A stretch of 64,000 bases of DNA from Psychroserpens luteus (GTDB lineage: Bacteria > Bacteroidota > Bacteroidia > Flavobacteriales > Flavobacteriaceae). Shown piece after piece: positions 18,028-26,341 of this stretch (positions within the stretch are counted from its first letter, which is position 1; every line of letters starts with the position of its first letter). The stretch lies in contig NZ_JADILU010000004.1 in NCBI RefSeq assembly GCF_015319355.1, positions 248,001 through 312,000 on the forward strand. Reading direction: 5' to 3'. The notes beneath the pieces are model-generated. The model made no database searches and had not been told where the DNA came from. It saw nothing but the letters and a program-made list of their open reading frames with translations. The position numbers were made by a program, and so were the translations under genes.

Positions 18028-18213
18028 ATGTTAAAATTTGTAAAAAACCACATGGAAAGTATCACAGGAATAGAAATATATCCTATGATTTCCTTAATCA
18101 TATTCTTCACTTTTTTTGTCATCTTATTTTGGTGGGTAATTACTGCTAAAAAAGACTACATCACGACTGTGAGTAATATTCCATTAGATAACCAAAACAC
18201 TTCAGAACTATGA
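18028..18213 (+). CDS. ccoQ: CcoQ-like small oxidase subunit
   Basis: A 61-residue protein with a single membrane helix (about 18-39, YPMISLIIFFTFFVILFWW) and a short polar tail. Length, position between ccoNO and ccoP, and the FFxxxFxxxxxW helix fit CcoQ, which stabilises the cbb3 complex. Its stop overlaps the next start by 4 bp, so it is translationally coupled to ccoP. CcoQ is poorly conserved, so the call rests mainly on context. Confidence 0.8.
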   Translation: MLKFVKNHMESITGIEIYPMISLIIFFTFFVILFWWVITAKKDYITTVSNIPLDNQNTSEL

Positions 18214-19160
18214 GAAATATACCATCATGGATAAGAATACCTGCTGTATTCTTTATCATCGTAGGACTTACAGAATATTTTATAGATTCTGGTGACAAAC
18301 CTGCATTCATAGAACAACCACTAGTTGCATTATTCTTATTACTTGTCTTACTTATACTCATAGCAATAGAAAGTATTGTTGGAGCCTTAGACAATGTATT
18401 ATACCAAAGCTTAGACACTGAAGCAAAAGCGAGATATGATGCAAAGCGAGATGCGCCTTCTAAACTAATCCAATGGATTAATAAGACGTATACTAAATCT
18501 TTAGGACAAAAACCTATAGAGCAAGAACATGTCATTATTTTGGATCACAATTACGATGGTATTAAAGAATTGGATAACGATTTACCACCTTGGTGGAAAT
18601 ATGGATTTTATGCCTCTATAGTTTTTGGCGTGTTTTATTTGACAAAATATCATGTATTTAATGGTGATAACCAAATTGATGAACTTCAAGCAGATATTGC
18701 TCAGGCAAAAATTGACATAGAAGAATATAAAAAAACTGCTAAAGATTTGGTAGATTTTAATACTGTAACAGTTTTAACAGATGCAAGTGATATCAATGCT
18801 GGAAAAGCCATATTTGAAACCAATTGTGCAGCTTGTCATAAAGCAGATGGTGGTGGTGGAATTGGTCCAAACCTAACCGATAAATATTGGATTTTAGGTG
18901 GAGGAATCAAAAATGTATTTAAAACAATCTCTGAAGGCGGTCGTGATGGAAAAGGAATGATCTCATGGAAACAAAGTTTGAAACCTGCGGAAATGGCTCA
19001 AGTTGCAAGTTATGTTTTACAATTTGAAGGTACTACTCCTGCTGAACCAAAAGCACCTGATGGTGATATTTGGGTTAGTGAAAATGCACCTACTCAAGAT
19101 ATACCTACGAAAGCGATAGAAGGAAAAACAGACTCTGTTATTACAATAGAAGAAAATTAA
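18210..19160 (+). CDS. ccoP: cbb3 cytochrome oxidase subunit III (CcoP), mono-haem
   Basis: A 316-residue membrane-bound cytochrome c. Helices are seen at about 9-24, 37-55 and 132-147, with the family motif LDNDLPPWWKYGFYASI (about 121-137). The periplasmic domain has one haem c site, CAACH at 206-210, with a Met in the KGMISW segment as likely axial ligand. Classical proteobacterial CcoP has two haems; only one is present here. A low-complexity Pro/Glu tail follows. Coupled to ccoQ by a 4-bp overlap and 3 bp before ccoG. Delivers electrons to CcoNO. Confidence 0.94.
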   Translation: MRNIPSWIRIPAVFFIIVGLTEYFIDSGDKPAFIEQPLVALFLLLVLLILIAIESIVGALDNVLYQSLDTEAKARYDAKRDAPSKLIQWINKTYTKSLGQKPIEQEHVIILDHNYDGIKELDNDLPPWWKYGFYASIVFGVFYLTKYHVFNGDNQIDELQADIAQAKIDIEEYKKTAKDLVDFNTVTVLTDASDINAGKAIFETNCAACHKADGGGGIGPNLTDKYWILGGGIKNVFKTISEGGRDGKGMISWKQSLKPAEMAQVASYVLQFEGTTPAEPKAPDGDIWVSENAPTQDIPTKAIEGKTDSVITIEEN

Positions 19161-19163
19161 ATC

Positions 19164-20588
19164 ATGGAAACACCCAAAAACGAAACTTTTAGAGATTCTA
19201 TTGGTACACTTACCGAAGATGGAAAACGTGCTTGGGTCTATCCAAAAAAACCAAGTGGTCGCTATTACGAAAAGCGAAAAATTGTAAGCTATGGTCTAAT
19301 AGCGTTTTTATTTATTGCTCCATTTATCAAAGTTGGTGGCAATCAATTTTTAATGTTCAATGTATTAGAACGTCGTTTTAATATTTTTGGTTTTCCATTT
19401 TGGCCACAAGATTTTTACCTTTTTGTGATTTCAATGTTGATTGGTGTTATTTTCATCGCTCTTTTTACAGTAGCTTTTGGACGTATTTTCTGCGGATGGA
19501 TTTGTCCGCAAACCATATTCATGGAAATGGTTTTTAGAAGAATCGAATATTGGATTGATGGTGATAGAAACAAACAACGCAAATTAGATAGACAAAAATG
19601 GGATGCAGAAAAAATTAGAAAACGCCTTTTAAAATGGTTTATCTTTTTAGTCATTTCGTTTCTTATTGCGAATGTCTTTTTGGCGTATTTAATTGGAAGT
19701 GACAAACTCATTAAATACATAACAGAAGGTCCTTTCGCTCACACAGGAACACTCATTCCGCTTATTATATTTACAGCAGTTTTTTATTTTGTGTTTGCAT
19801 GGTTTAGAGAGCAAGTGTGTATTATTGCTTGTCCTTATGGTAGATTGCAAGGCGTTCTTTTAGATAACAAATCTATCATTGTTGCTTATGATCATAAACG
19901 TGGTGAAGCTGAGAATGGACGAAAAAAATTCAGAAAAAATGAAGATAGAGAAGCTCTTGGTCATGGAGATTGCATTGATTGTTTACAATGTGTAAATGTT
20001 TGTCCAACAGGAATTGATATTAGAAACGGTACGCAATTAGAATGTGTAAACTGTACAGCTTGTATAGATGAATGCGATCATATTATGGATAGCATTGACC
20101 TTCCAAAAGGATTGATTAGATATGCAAGTGAAGATGAAATAGAAAACAAAAAGAAATTTGAATTCTCACCTAGATTAAAAGGTTATACAGCAGTTTTAGT
20201 TATATTAATTGGTGTACTATCAGGTTTACTTTTATTAAGAACAGATGTTGAAGCAAGAGTATTAAGGCTTCCTGGCCAATTATATGAGCATAAAGAAGGT
20301 AACATTATTAGTAATGTATTTACCTATAAATTGATTAACAAAACCACAGATACTATAAGTGATGTAAGCTTTAAATTACGAAAGTACAAAGGTGAAATCA
20401 AATTGGTATCTACGTCTAATAATTTTGAAGTACCAGCTCAAGGCGCTGCCGAAGGCACATTATTTATAGAAATCGACAAGAGTGAACTTTCTGGTGATAA
20501 AAACAAATTAATGATTGAGGTTTATAGCAAAGATGAATTGATTGAAACCACAACTGTTAACTTTTTAGGACCAAGAAGTTATAACTAA
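19164..20588 (+). CDS. ccoG: Cytochrome oxidase accessory protein CcoG (FixG)
   Basis: A 474-residue membrane iron-sulfur protein. It has helices near 43-58, 82-103, 155-175, 194-214 and 339-357, a conserved FCGWICPQT segment (about 110), and a cytoplasmic ferredoxin-like domain with CIDCLQCVNVCPTG and CVNCTACIDECD that can bind two 4Fe-4S clusters. A C-terminal Ig-like domain (about 370-474) faces the periplasm. CcoG reduces Cu2+ during cbb3 assembly in studied bacteria. It lies in the cco operon between ccoP and ccoH. Confidence 0.94.
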   Translation: METPKNETFRDSIGTLTEDGKRAWVYPKKPSGRYYEKRKIVSYGLIAFLFIAPFIKVGGNQFLMFNVLERRFNIFGFPFWPQDFYLFVISMLIGVIFIALFTVAFGRIFCGWICPQTIFMEMVFRRIEYWIDGDRNKQRKLDRQKWDAEKIRKRLLKWFIFLVISFLIANVFLAYLIGSDKLIKYITEGPFAHTGTLIPLIIFTAVFYFVFAWFREQVCIIACPYGRLQGVLLDNKSIIVAYDHKRGEAENGRKKFRKNEDREALGHGDCIDCLQCVNVCPTGIDIRNGTQLECVNCTACIDECDHIMDSIDLPKGLIRYASEDEIENKKKFEFSPRLKGYTAVLVILIGVLSGLLLLRTDVEARVLRLPGQLYEHKEGNIISNVFTYKLINKTTDTISDVSFKLRKYKGEIKLVSTSNNFEVPAQGAAEGTLFIEIDKSELSGDKNKLMIEVYSKDELIETTTVNFLGPRSYN

Positions 20589-20595
20589 ATTATCT

Positions 20596-20617
20596 TACAA
20601 GATTTTGAAATCTTGTA
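20596..20617. repeat. Hairpin between ccoG and ccoH
   Basis: TACAAGATTT and AAATCTTGTA pair perfectly (10 bp) around a TG loop. No T-run follows, so it is not a classical terminator; it resembles short dispersed palindromes common between flavobacterial genes and might stabilise the upstream mRNA. Confidence 0.45.
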
Positions 20618-20672
20618 GATATGAAACAAAATAATAGTTTAACGAATAGACACCCATTTTTGGGCAATGATT

Positions 20673-21119
20673 ATGAAATTTAATTGGGGAACAGGTATTG
20701 TCATCGCATTTATAGCTTTTATTAGTTTTATTATGTATTTCGTTATCAACATGAATATGTCAGATAAATATGATACATCTTTAGTAAGAGAAGATTATTA
20801 TGAAGCAGAATTAGAACTACAAAACGATATCGATAAAGAAAACAATTCTAAAACTTTAGAATCTAACCTGTCATGGAAACGTACAGATAAGGGTTTAGAA
20901 ATTTCGTTTCCCGAATCTTTAGATACAGATAAAATCACTGGAAAAGTGTTCCTATATAGGCCATCTAATAAACAAGTTGACTTTGAAACTGCAATTTCAT
21001 TGTCTAACCAAAATTTGCTCATACCTGACAAACGTTTATTGGATGGTCGTTGGAACATTAGAGTAGATTGGCAATATAATGGAAAATCATATCTCTACAA
21101 AAAAGAGATTACATATTAA
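20673..21119 (+). CDS. ccoH: FixH/CcoH family protein
   Basis: A 148-residue protein with one N-terminal membrane helix (about 6-25) and a periplasmic beta domain. MKFNWGTGIVIAF at the N-terminus is the typical FixH start, so the second ATG (20673) is preferred over the one 6 bp upstream. The motif SxxYDxSLVxxDYYExELxxQ (about 34-51) is characteristic. FixH helps assemble or stabilise the cbb3 oxidase. It is preceded by two small hairpins and followed 9 bp later by the SafE-like gene. Confidence 0.9.
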   Translation: MKFNWGTGIVIAFIAFISFIMYFVINMNMSDKYDTSLVREDYYEAELELQNDIDKENNSKTLESNLSWKRTDKGLEISFPESLDTDKITGKVFLYRPSNKQVDFETAISLSNQNLLIPDKRLLDGRWNIRVDWQYNGKSYLYKKEITY

Positions 21120-21128
21120 AATAAAAAA

Positions 21129-21830
21129 ATGCTTTGGTCTGCGCTGTTATTTGGTCTTTTAGGAAGTTTTCACTGCGTAGGCATGTGTGGTCCTATCGCC
21201 TTTATGTTACCCGTAGATAGAAGTAATTCTGCAAAAAAAGTATTTCAGATTTTTTCTTATCACTTCGGAAGATTACTCGCTTACTCCATAATAGGTCTCG
21301 TTTTTGGGTTAGTAGGTAAAAGTTTATATCTCTTCGGAATACAACAGCAACTCTCAATTATTATCGGAATTTTAATGATCGTAGTTGTCTTGATTCCGGT
21401 TCAGACCTTTAATAAATACAACTTCTCAAAACCTTTATATAGGCTCATTTCCAAAGTAAAAACATCTTTAGGAAAATCTTTAAAAAAGAAAACTGCAGAT
21501 ACATTTTTAACTATAGGATTCCTTAATGGATTTCTCCCTTGCGGATTAGTATACATGGCAGTTTTTGCTTCTATGACAATGCAAAATGCTTTTCAAGGCA
21601 GTCTCTATATGTCACTCTTTGGTTTAGGAACAATACCTTTAATGACCACTGCTATTTATCTTGGCAAATTTTTAAATAGTACTATAAAACAACGTATTCA
21701 AAAAGCAATTCCTGTATTTGTTGTTATTATAGGACTATTATTTATAATTCGTGGTATGGGATTAGGGATTCCTTACTTATCTCCTGCTCCAATTATAGAA
21801 ATTTCTTCTAGTGAAATAGACTGTCATTAA
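21129..21830 (+). CDS. TauE/SafE-like membrane protein of the cco operon
   Basis: A 233-residue polytopic membrane protein (about six helices) of the SafE/UreH_2 type. It starts MLWSALLFGLLGSFHCVGMCGP, the hallmark of the cbb3-associated subgroup, and repeats the pattern as GFLNGFLPCGLVYMAVFA (about 133-150). The conserved Cys-His pairs suggest metal (copper or nickel) transport or handling rather than sulfite export. It is the last gene of the cco operon, 9 bp after ccoH. Substrate not shown. Confidence 0.88.
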   Translation: MLWSALLFGLLGSFHCVGMCGPIAFMLPVDRSNSAKKVFQIFSYHFGRLLAYSIIGLVFGLVGKSLYLFGIQQQLSIIIGILMIVVVLIPVQTFNKYNFSKPLYRLISKVKTSLGKSLKKKTADTFLTIGFLNGFLPCGLVYMAVFASMTMQNAFQGSLYMSLFGLGTIPLMTTAIYLGKFLNSTIKQRIQKAIPVFVVIIGLLFIIRGMGLGIPYLSPAPIIEISSSEIDCH

Positions 21831-21839
21831 CTTTTGTAA

Positions 21840-21853
21840 CTGACATTAATCAT
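21840..21853 (+). promoter_or_regulatory. FNR-like operator before CBS gene
   Basis: CTGACATTAATCAT matches the ATGAy-N4-ATCAT pattern with one outer mismatch. Its centre (21846.5) is again exactly 33 bp from the centre of a -7-like box, TAACTTTA at 21876-21883 (7 of 8). Confidence 0.65.
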
Positions 21854-21907
21854 AGTTTTTAAATATTGTTCGTGCTAACTTTACTATAGAATTTAAAACC
21901 TAAGTAT

Positions 21908-22327
21908 ATGAAAAAAAGAACACCAATTTCTGCAATAATGACAACAGATGTTATCACTCTAAATCATTCAGATAATCTAGAAATAGCAGAATCGCTTTTC
22001 AAAAAAAATAAAATTCGTCATATTCCAGTTGTAAGTGGCGACGAAATAATAGGTATGTTAAGCTATACAGATTTATTAAGAATTAGTTTTGCTGATGCCA
22101 TAGATGAGGAAGAACAAGATGTAGACACTGTAGTTTATAATATGTTTACCATTGAGCAAGTAATGGCTAAAAATCTTATTAGCGTAAATTCTAATTCTAC
22201 AATAAAAGAAGTTGCAGAAGTACTTTCTAAAAAAGAATTTCATGCATTGCCAGTAATAGACGATAATAAATTGGTTGGTATTGTAACAACAACAGATTTA
22301 ATAAATTATTTGATTGAACAGTTTTAG
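21908..22327 (+). CDS. CBS-domain-pair protein
   Basis: A 139-residue soluble protein built of two CBS motifs (about 8-62 and 75-138), each with the IMTxDVITL/VMAKNLISV opening and HIPVV/HALPVID core. Stand-alone CBS pairs bind adenine nucleotides and act as energy-state sensors on partner proteins. Its promoter has an FNR-like site at the standard spacing, so it is probably induced with the cbb3 and nos genes. It ends in a strong terminator. Partner unknown. Confidence 0.9.
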   Translation: MKKRTPISAIMTTDVITLNHSDNLEIAESLFKKNKIRHIPVVSGDEIIGMLSYTDLLRISFADAIDEEEQDVDTVVYNMFTIEQVMAKNLISVNSNSTIKEVAEVLSKKEFHALPVIDDNKLVGIVTTTDLINYLIEQF

Positions 22328-22347
22328 TATATCATCATTAAAACAAT

Positions 22348-22385
22348 AAATCCTGAAAGATTTCTTTCAGGATTTGTTTTTTAAT
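22348..22385 (+). terminator. Rho-independent terminator after CBS gene
   Basis: A perfect 12-bp stem (AAATCCTGAAAG / CTTTCAGGATTT) with a 4-nt loop, followed by GTTTTTTAATT. Confidence 0.9.
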
Positions 22386-22436
22386 TATCTTAAACACCTA
22401 AATATAAGTATTACGAACTAATAATATTAAAATATA

Positions 22437-23141
22437 ATGAGTACACATATTGAAGCAAAAAAAGGAGACATAGCAGACACTGTTTTATTACCTGGAGATC
22501 CAATGAGAGCTAAATGGATTGCAGAAACATTTTTTGACACACCTACATTATATAATGATGTTAGAGGTATGTTGGGATACACAGGTACTTATAAAGGAAA
22601 ACGTGTTTCAGTTCAAGGTACAGGTATGGGTATTCCTTCTTGTTTGATTTACTGTCATGAACTCATAAATAACTATGGTGTAAAAAATTTAATTAGAGTA
22701 GGATCTGCTGGTTCTTATCAAAAACACGTAAAAATTAGAGACGTTGTTTTAGCAATGTCTGCATCATCAACTTCAGGTATTAATAATTCTCGATTTATAA
22801 ATGCAGATTATGCTCCTACAGCAAATTTTGACTTATTTATGCAAGCAGCCTCATATGCTAAAGCAAATAATATTTCAGTAAAAGCTGGTAATGTACTATC
22901 ATCTGACGAGTTTTACGAAGACGACTTTAATTCATATAAAAAATGGGCAGATTTTGGAGTGCTTTGTGTAGAAATGGAAACTGCTGGTTTATACACAATT
23001 GCAGCCAAATACAATGTAAATGCACTCTCAATTTTAACAATTTCAGATTCTTTAGTTTCGAAAAAATCACTTTCAGCAGATGATCGTGAATCTACATTTA
23101 AGACCATGATAGAAATTGCTTTAAATATTAATAATGATTAA
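22437..23141 (+). CDS. deoD: Purine-nucleoside phosphorylase, DeoD type
   Basis: A 234-residue cytosolic enzyme that splits purine (deoxy)nucleosides with phosphate. Family motifs are VLLPGDPMRAKWIAE (phosphate-site Gly/Arg, about 17-31), the VQGTGMGIPS block, IRVGSAGSY, VEMETAGLY (substrate-binding Glu-Met-Glu, about 177-185) and TISDSLVS with the catalytic Asp (about 201). Length matches hexameric DeoD. It appears monocistronic between a terminator and the rrf2 promoter, with no link to its respiratory neighbours. Confidence 0.95.
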   Translation: MSTHIEAKKGDIADTVLLPGDPMRAKWIAETFFDTPTLYNDVRGMLGYTGTYKGKRVSVQGTGMGIPSCLIYCHELINNYGVKNLIRVGSAGSYQKHVKIRDVVLAMSASSTSGINNSRFINADYAPTANFDLFMQAASYAKANNISVKAGNVLSSDEFYEDDFNSYKKWADFGVLCVEMETAGLYTIAAKYNVNALSILTISDSLVSKKSLSADDRESTFKTMIEIALNINND

Positions 23142-23163
23142 ATTATAACAAAAATTTAATTAA

Positions 23164-23175
23164 GATAGATCTATC
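23164..23175. promoter_or_regulatory. Rrf2-type operator before rrf2 gene
   Basis: GATAGATCTATC is a perfect 12-bp palindrome 46 bp before the Rrf2 gene. A -7-like box TATTTTTA lies at 23193-23200, so the palindrome covers the -33 region, as expected for autorepression. The same element occurs before the nos operon (33919-33930) and ric (23761-23772). Confidence 0.65.
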
Positions 23176-23220
23176 CGCATTAAAAAAAACACTATTTTTA
23201 TAGTATAAAAACACATAGAC

Positions 23221-23655
23221 ATGTTTTCTAAAGCTTGTGAATATGGCATAAGAGCCTCTATATTTATTGCGAAAAATTCGTATGACGGGAAACGTGTATC
23301 TCCTAAGAAAATTTCAGAAGAAATAAACTCACCTCAGGCTTTTACTGCGAAGATATTACAAGTTTTAGTGAAGCATGATATTATAAAATCTGTGAAAGGA
23401 GCTTATGGTGGTTTTGAGATTGATAAAAAACATATTGCTACTATTAAATTATCTCAAATTGTTGAAGCGATTGATGGAGACAATATTTATAAAAGTTGTG
23501 GATTGGGATTAAAAAAATGCAATGATAAACATCCTTGTCCAGTACATGATAAGTTCATAAGCATAAGAGAAGGGCTTAAAACTATGTTAGAAAACACAAA
23601 TCTAGAAGAATTAGCGCTTGACATCAAAACTGGTGTTTCATTTTTAAAAACCTAA
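23221..23655 (+). CDS. Rrf2-family regulator, NsrR-like
   Basis: A 144-residue winged-helix regulator. The N-terminal HTH (about 1-60) includes the helix ISEEINSPQAFTAKILQ and the wing VKGAYGGFEI. Three Cys, at 93, 100 and 106 (CGLGLKKC, then NDKHPC), match the Fe-S ligand region of NsrR/IscR-type proteins with a one-residue longer first spacing. Position directly before ric and the shared palindrome before itself, ric and nos suggest an NO-sensing repressor. It could instead sense Fe-S status. Followed by two hairpins. Confidence 0.88.
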   Translation: MFSKACEYGIRASIFIAKNSYDGKRVSPKKISEEINSPQAFTAKILQVLVKHDIIKSVKGAYGGFEIDKKHIATIKLSQIVEAIDGDNIYKSCGLGLKKCNDKHPCPVHDKFISIREGLKTMLENTNLEELALDIKTGVSFLKT

Positions 23656-23674
23656 AACACAACCAAACATTAAG

Positions 23675-23729
23675 ATCCCAATATAAAATTGGGATGAGTT
23701 CAACCTTCAATTTTCAAATTGAAAATTGA
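23675..23729 (+). terminator. Tandem hairpins after rrf2
   Basis: ATCCCAAT/ATTGGGAT (23675-23682 with 23688-23695) is followed by TCAATTTTCA/TGAAAATTGA (23707-23716 with 23720-23729). Neither has a long T-run, so termination would be partial; together they separate rrf2 from ric. Confidence 0.5.
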
Positions 23730-23760
23730 GTTTCACTTAAAAAAATTTAAATTTAAATAG

Positions 23761-23772
23761 GATAAATTTGTC
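23761..23772. promoter_or_regulatory. Rrf2-type operator overlapping the ric -7 box
   Basis: GGATAAATTTGTCC (23760-23773) is palindromic but for one position and aligns with the rrf2 and nos palindromes. It contains a perfect -7 box TAAATTTG (23763-23770), 19 bp before the ric ATG. Binding here would block polymerase, fitting repression that is lifted by NO or Fe-S damage. Confidence 0.6.
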
Positions 23773-23788
23773 CGAAATAAAAATAATC

Positions 23789-24520
23789 ATGGAAACAATA
23801 CTTAATAACACCCAAAAACAAATTGGAGAATTTGTTGCAGACGATTTTAGAACAGCAGCTGTTTTTGCAAAACACAAAATAGATTTTTGCTGTAACGGAA
23901 ACAGATCTATACAAGAAGCTTGCGAAAAAAAAGGGATTGATAGCACTCTAGTTATTGAAGAACTAGAAGCTGTTTTAAATACCTCATCAAATCAATCTAT
24001 AGATTACAAATCTTGGCCTTTAGATTTGTTGGTAGAATACATCGAAAAAAAGCATCATAGATATGTTGAAGAAAAGATACCTGTGTTACGTCAGTTTTTA
24101 GACAAACTGTGTCGCGTTCATGGAGAACGCCATCCAGAGCTTTTTAAAATAAATGAATTGTTTACTGCTTCGGCTGGTGAATTAACTGCTCATATGAAAA
24201 AAGAGGAACTCATACTTTTCCCTTTCATTAAAAAAATGGTCAAAGCTAATTTAGATCATGGAGCAGTAGAATCTCCACAATTTAAAACCGTTGAAAACCC
24301 AATCGCAATGATGATGGAAGAGCACGATAATGAAGGTGAACGTTTTAGACAAATTGCAGAACTTACTGATGATTACAATCCGCCTTCAGATGCTTGTAAC
24401 ACCTATAAAGTCACATTTGCTATGCTAGATGAATTTGAAAAAGATTTACATTTACATATCCATTTAGAAAACAACATCCTATTTCCTGAAGCCATAAAAT
24501 TGGAGAAATTATTTAGCTAA
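23789..24520 (+). CDS. ric: Iron-sulfur cluster repair di-iron protein (Ric/YtfE)
   Basis: A 243-residue hemerythrin-like protein that repairs Fe-S clusters after NO or oxidative damage. The N-terminal ScdA-type domain (about 1-60) has the Cys pair in DFCCNGNRSI; the C-terminal four-helix bundle provides di-iron ligands in HHRYVEEK, HGERHPE, HMKKEELILFP, EEHDNEGERF and HLHIHLENNILFP. The ATG at 23789 is preferred over an upstream TTG at 23768 because the latter lies within the promoter/operator. It is the second gene of the nitrosative-stress cluster. Confidence 0.93.
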   Translation: METILNNTQKQIGEFVADDFRTAAVFAKHKIDFCCNGNRSIQEACEKKGIDSTLVIEELEAVLNTSSNQSIDYKSWPLDLLVEYIEKKHHRYVEEKIPVLRQFLDKLCRVHGERHPELFKINELFTASAGELTAHMKKEELILFPFIKKMVKANLDHGAVESPQFKTVENPIAMMMEEHDNEGERFRQIAELTDDYNPPSDACNTYKVTFAMLDEFEKDLHLHIHLENNILFPEAIKLEKLFS

Positions 24521-24675
24521 CAATTGGTTTTAAGCTGAAGTTACACTTCCTTTGAGTTACTTAACCTACTATAATTACTGTTTTTTTTTCGAAAAAAAAA
24601 CATAGAAATTGTATAAAGAGACTCAGGGAAGTTTTCTTTTAAAACCATTAATTGACCAATAGAAACTAATTTATA

Positions 24676-25908
24676 ATGCAAAAAAAACTTGTCATTGTTT
24701 GTCTCCTAAATTTTTTAGTTGCTGCACTTATGGGATTAGCATTGCGGTTTTCATTTATTCAATCCATAGAAATAAATTATCGTTTCTTAACGCATGCACA
24801 TTCTCATGTCGCTATGTTGGGATGGGTTTATTTAATACTTTTTGTATTAATTGTACACTATTTTGTACCAAAACGAAAACCCATTTATCAAAGATTATTT
24901 TGGCTTACCCAATTTGCGGTTGTTGGTATGATGATAAGTTTCCCTTTTCAAGGTTATGCAGTAATTTCAATTTCATTTTCAACATTACATATTCTATGTA
25001 GCTACGCTTTTGTGTATCTTATTTGGAAACATCATAAAACTAAATCTCAAGCCACTTCCAAATTATTAAGACTTGCGCTTGTATTTATGCTAATTTCTAC
25101 ACTTGGCGTTTGGTGTTTAGGACCAGCTGTGTCTATGCTTGGTCAAGCATCTGCATTTTATCAAATTGCGATACAATTCTTCTTACATTTTCAATTTAAT
25201 GGTTGGTTCTTAATAGCTGTTATTGCTGTTTTATTTCATTTGTTTAACATAGACGATTCTAATCAATTTAGATTGTTTTTTAAATTATTAATAACGTCTA
25301 CCATTTTAACCTTAGCCTTACCAATTCAATGGTTTGCACCTCACACCATTTTATTATATCTTAATGCCATTGGTATTATTTTACAATTGGCTACTCTATA
25401 TGTTTTTTTAAAACTCATTAAACCTAAAAAGCAACTCATACGCAATCAAAATTCTAAATTAACAGTCTATTTATATAGCTTCGCTATTGTTTGCTTTATA
25501 TTAAAATCAATTGTTCAATCGCTCTCAATACTACCAGAATTTGCAGAAGTAGTTTATACACATCATAATTTTGTAATTGGGTTTATTCATTTACTCATGT
25601 TAGGAGTTATTACTGGGTTTTTATTTGCTTTCATACTAAATACTAAACTCATTTCCTATAACAGAACACTTCATACAGCAGTTTTCAGTTTTCTTTTAGG
25701 GTTTGTGTCTACAGAAATTTTATTACTTATTCAAGGTGTTAATTTTTACTTCGGAAATGGAATATTACCAAACTACTACGTCTTACTTTTTATAAGCAGT
25801 ATATTCTTACCATTAGGAATTTCACTCTTACTTATTAATATTTTAAACACAAAAACACATGAGTCCAGAACCACAAAAACGACACAAAGCTTTACAACCA
25901 TTAAGTAG
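24676..25908 (+). CDS. Polytopic membrane protein, haem-copper-oxidase-I-like/NnrS-like
   Basis: A 410-residue protein with about twelve membrane helices. Near the N-terminus THAHSHVAMLGW (His40, His42, His44) resembles the first haem-ligand helix of NorB/CcoN-type subunits; other His lie in FLHFQFNGWFLIAVIAVLFH, WFAPHTI and THHNFVIGFIHLLMLG. There is no full set of CuB ligands that I can assign, so it is probably not an oxidase; NnrS-like haem proteins relieve NO stress. It is placed between ric and a hemerythrin and overlaps the latter by 50 bp. Family not certain. Confidence 0.65.
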   Translation: MQKKLVIVCLLNFLVAALMGLALRFSFIQSIEINYRFLTHAHSHVAMLGWVYLILFVLIVHYFVPKRKPIYQRLFWLTQFAVVGMMISFPFQGYAVISISFSTLHILCSYAFVYLIWKHHKTKSQATSKLLRLALVFMLISTLGVWCLGPAVSMLGQASAFYQIAIQFFLHFQFNGWFLIAVIAVLFHLFNIDDSNQFRLFFKLLITSTILTLALPIQWFAPHTILLYLNAIGIILQLATLYVFLKLIKPKKQLIRNQNSKLTVYLYSFAIVCFILKSIVQSLSILPEFAEVVYTHHNFVIGFIHLLMLGVITGFLFAFILNTKLISYNRTLHTAVFSFLLGFVSTEILLLIQGVNFYFGNGILPNYYVLLFISSIFLPLGISLLLINILNTKTHESRTTKTTQSFTTIK

Positions 25909-26320
25909 AGAACATCATCATGGATTATTATTATCCTGGAAGATAAGAACTGGTTTTAAGAAAAACATTGAACCAAAACGAATACGAATTTATGCAAATT
26001 GGTTTTTTGAACATCACCTCATACCACACTTTGAAATCGAAGAAGCACATATATTTTCTATTTTAGAAGAAGAAAATGACCTGACAAAAAAAGCTTTAGC
26101 AGATCACAGACGTATAAAACGCTTATTTTCCGAAGAAAATGAAGATTCAAAAACGTTGAGTAGAATCGAAGAAGAACTAGAACAACACATTAGATTTGAA
26201 GAGCGCATTTTATTTCCAGAAATACAAAAGGTTGCTACAGATGCTCAAATGCTTGAAATAGAAAAAATTCATCAACCAGAATCTTTTGAAGATAATCTAG
26301 AAGATGAATTTTGGATGTAA
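25859..26320 (+). CDS. Hemerythrin-domain protein
   Basis: A 153-residue soluble four-helix bundle. Candidate di-iron ligands are His in REHHHGLLLSW (about 18-28), HHLIPHFEIEEAH (about 51-63), DHRRIKRL (about 79), and HIRFEERILFPE (about 110-121). Such proteins bind O2, NO or act in iron or redox stress. Its start lies inside the 3' end of the preceding membrane-protein gene (50-bp overlap in another frame), and no later in-frame Met is suitable, so the overlap looks genuine and implies coupling. Converges with the nos operon 21 bp on. Confidence 0.87.
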   Translation: MSPEPQKRHKALQPLSREHHHGLLLSWKIRTGFKKNIEPKRIRIYANWFFEHHLIPHFEIEEAHIFSILEEENDLTKKALADHRRIKRLFSEENEDSKTLSRIEEELEQHIRFEERILFPEIQKVATDAQMLEIEKIHQPESFEDNLEDEFWM

Positions 26321-26341
26321 TATGTACTGTAAAAGAAAAGT

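Noticed and set aside
23768-23788. TTG start of ric at 23768
   Set aside because: It lies within the -7 box and operator; the ATG at 23789 begins the conserved N-terminus.
24676-25908. Calling the membrane protein a nitric-oxide reductase
   Set aside because: A complete set of haem b3 and FeB ligands could not be assigned.
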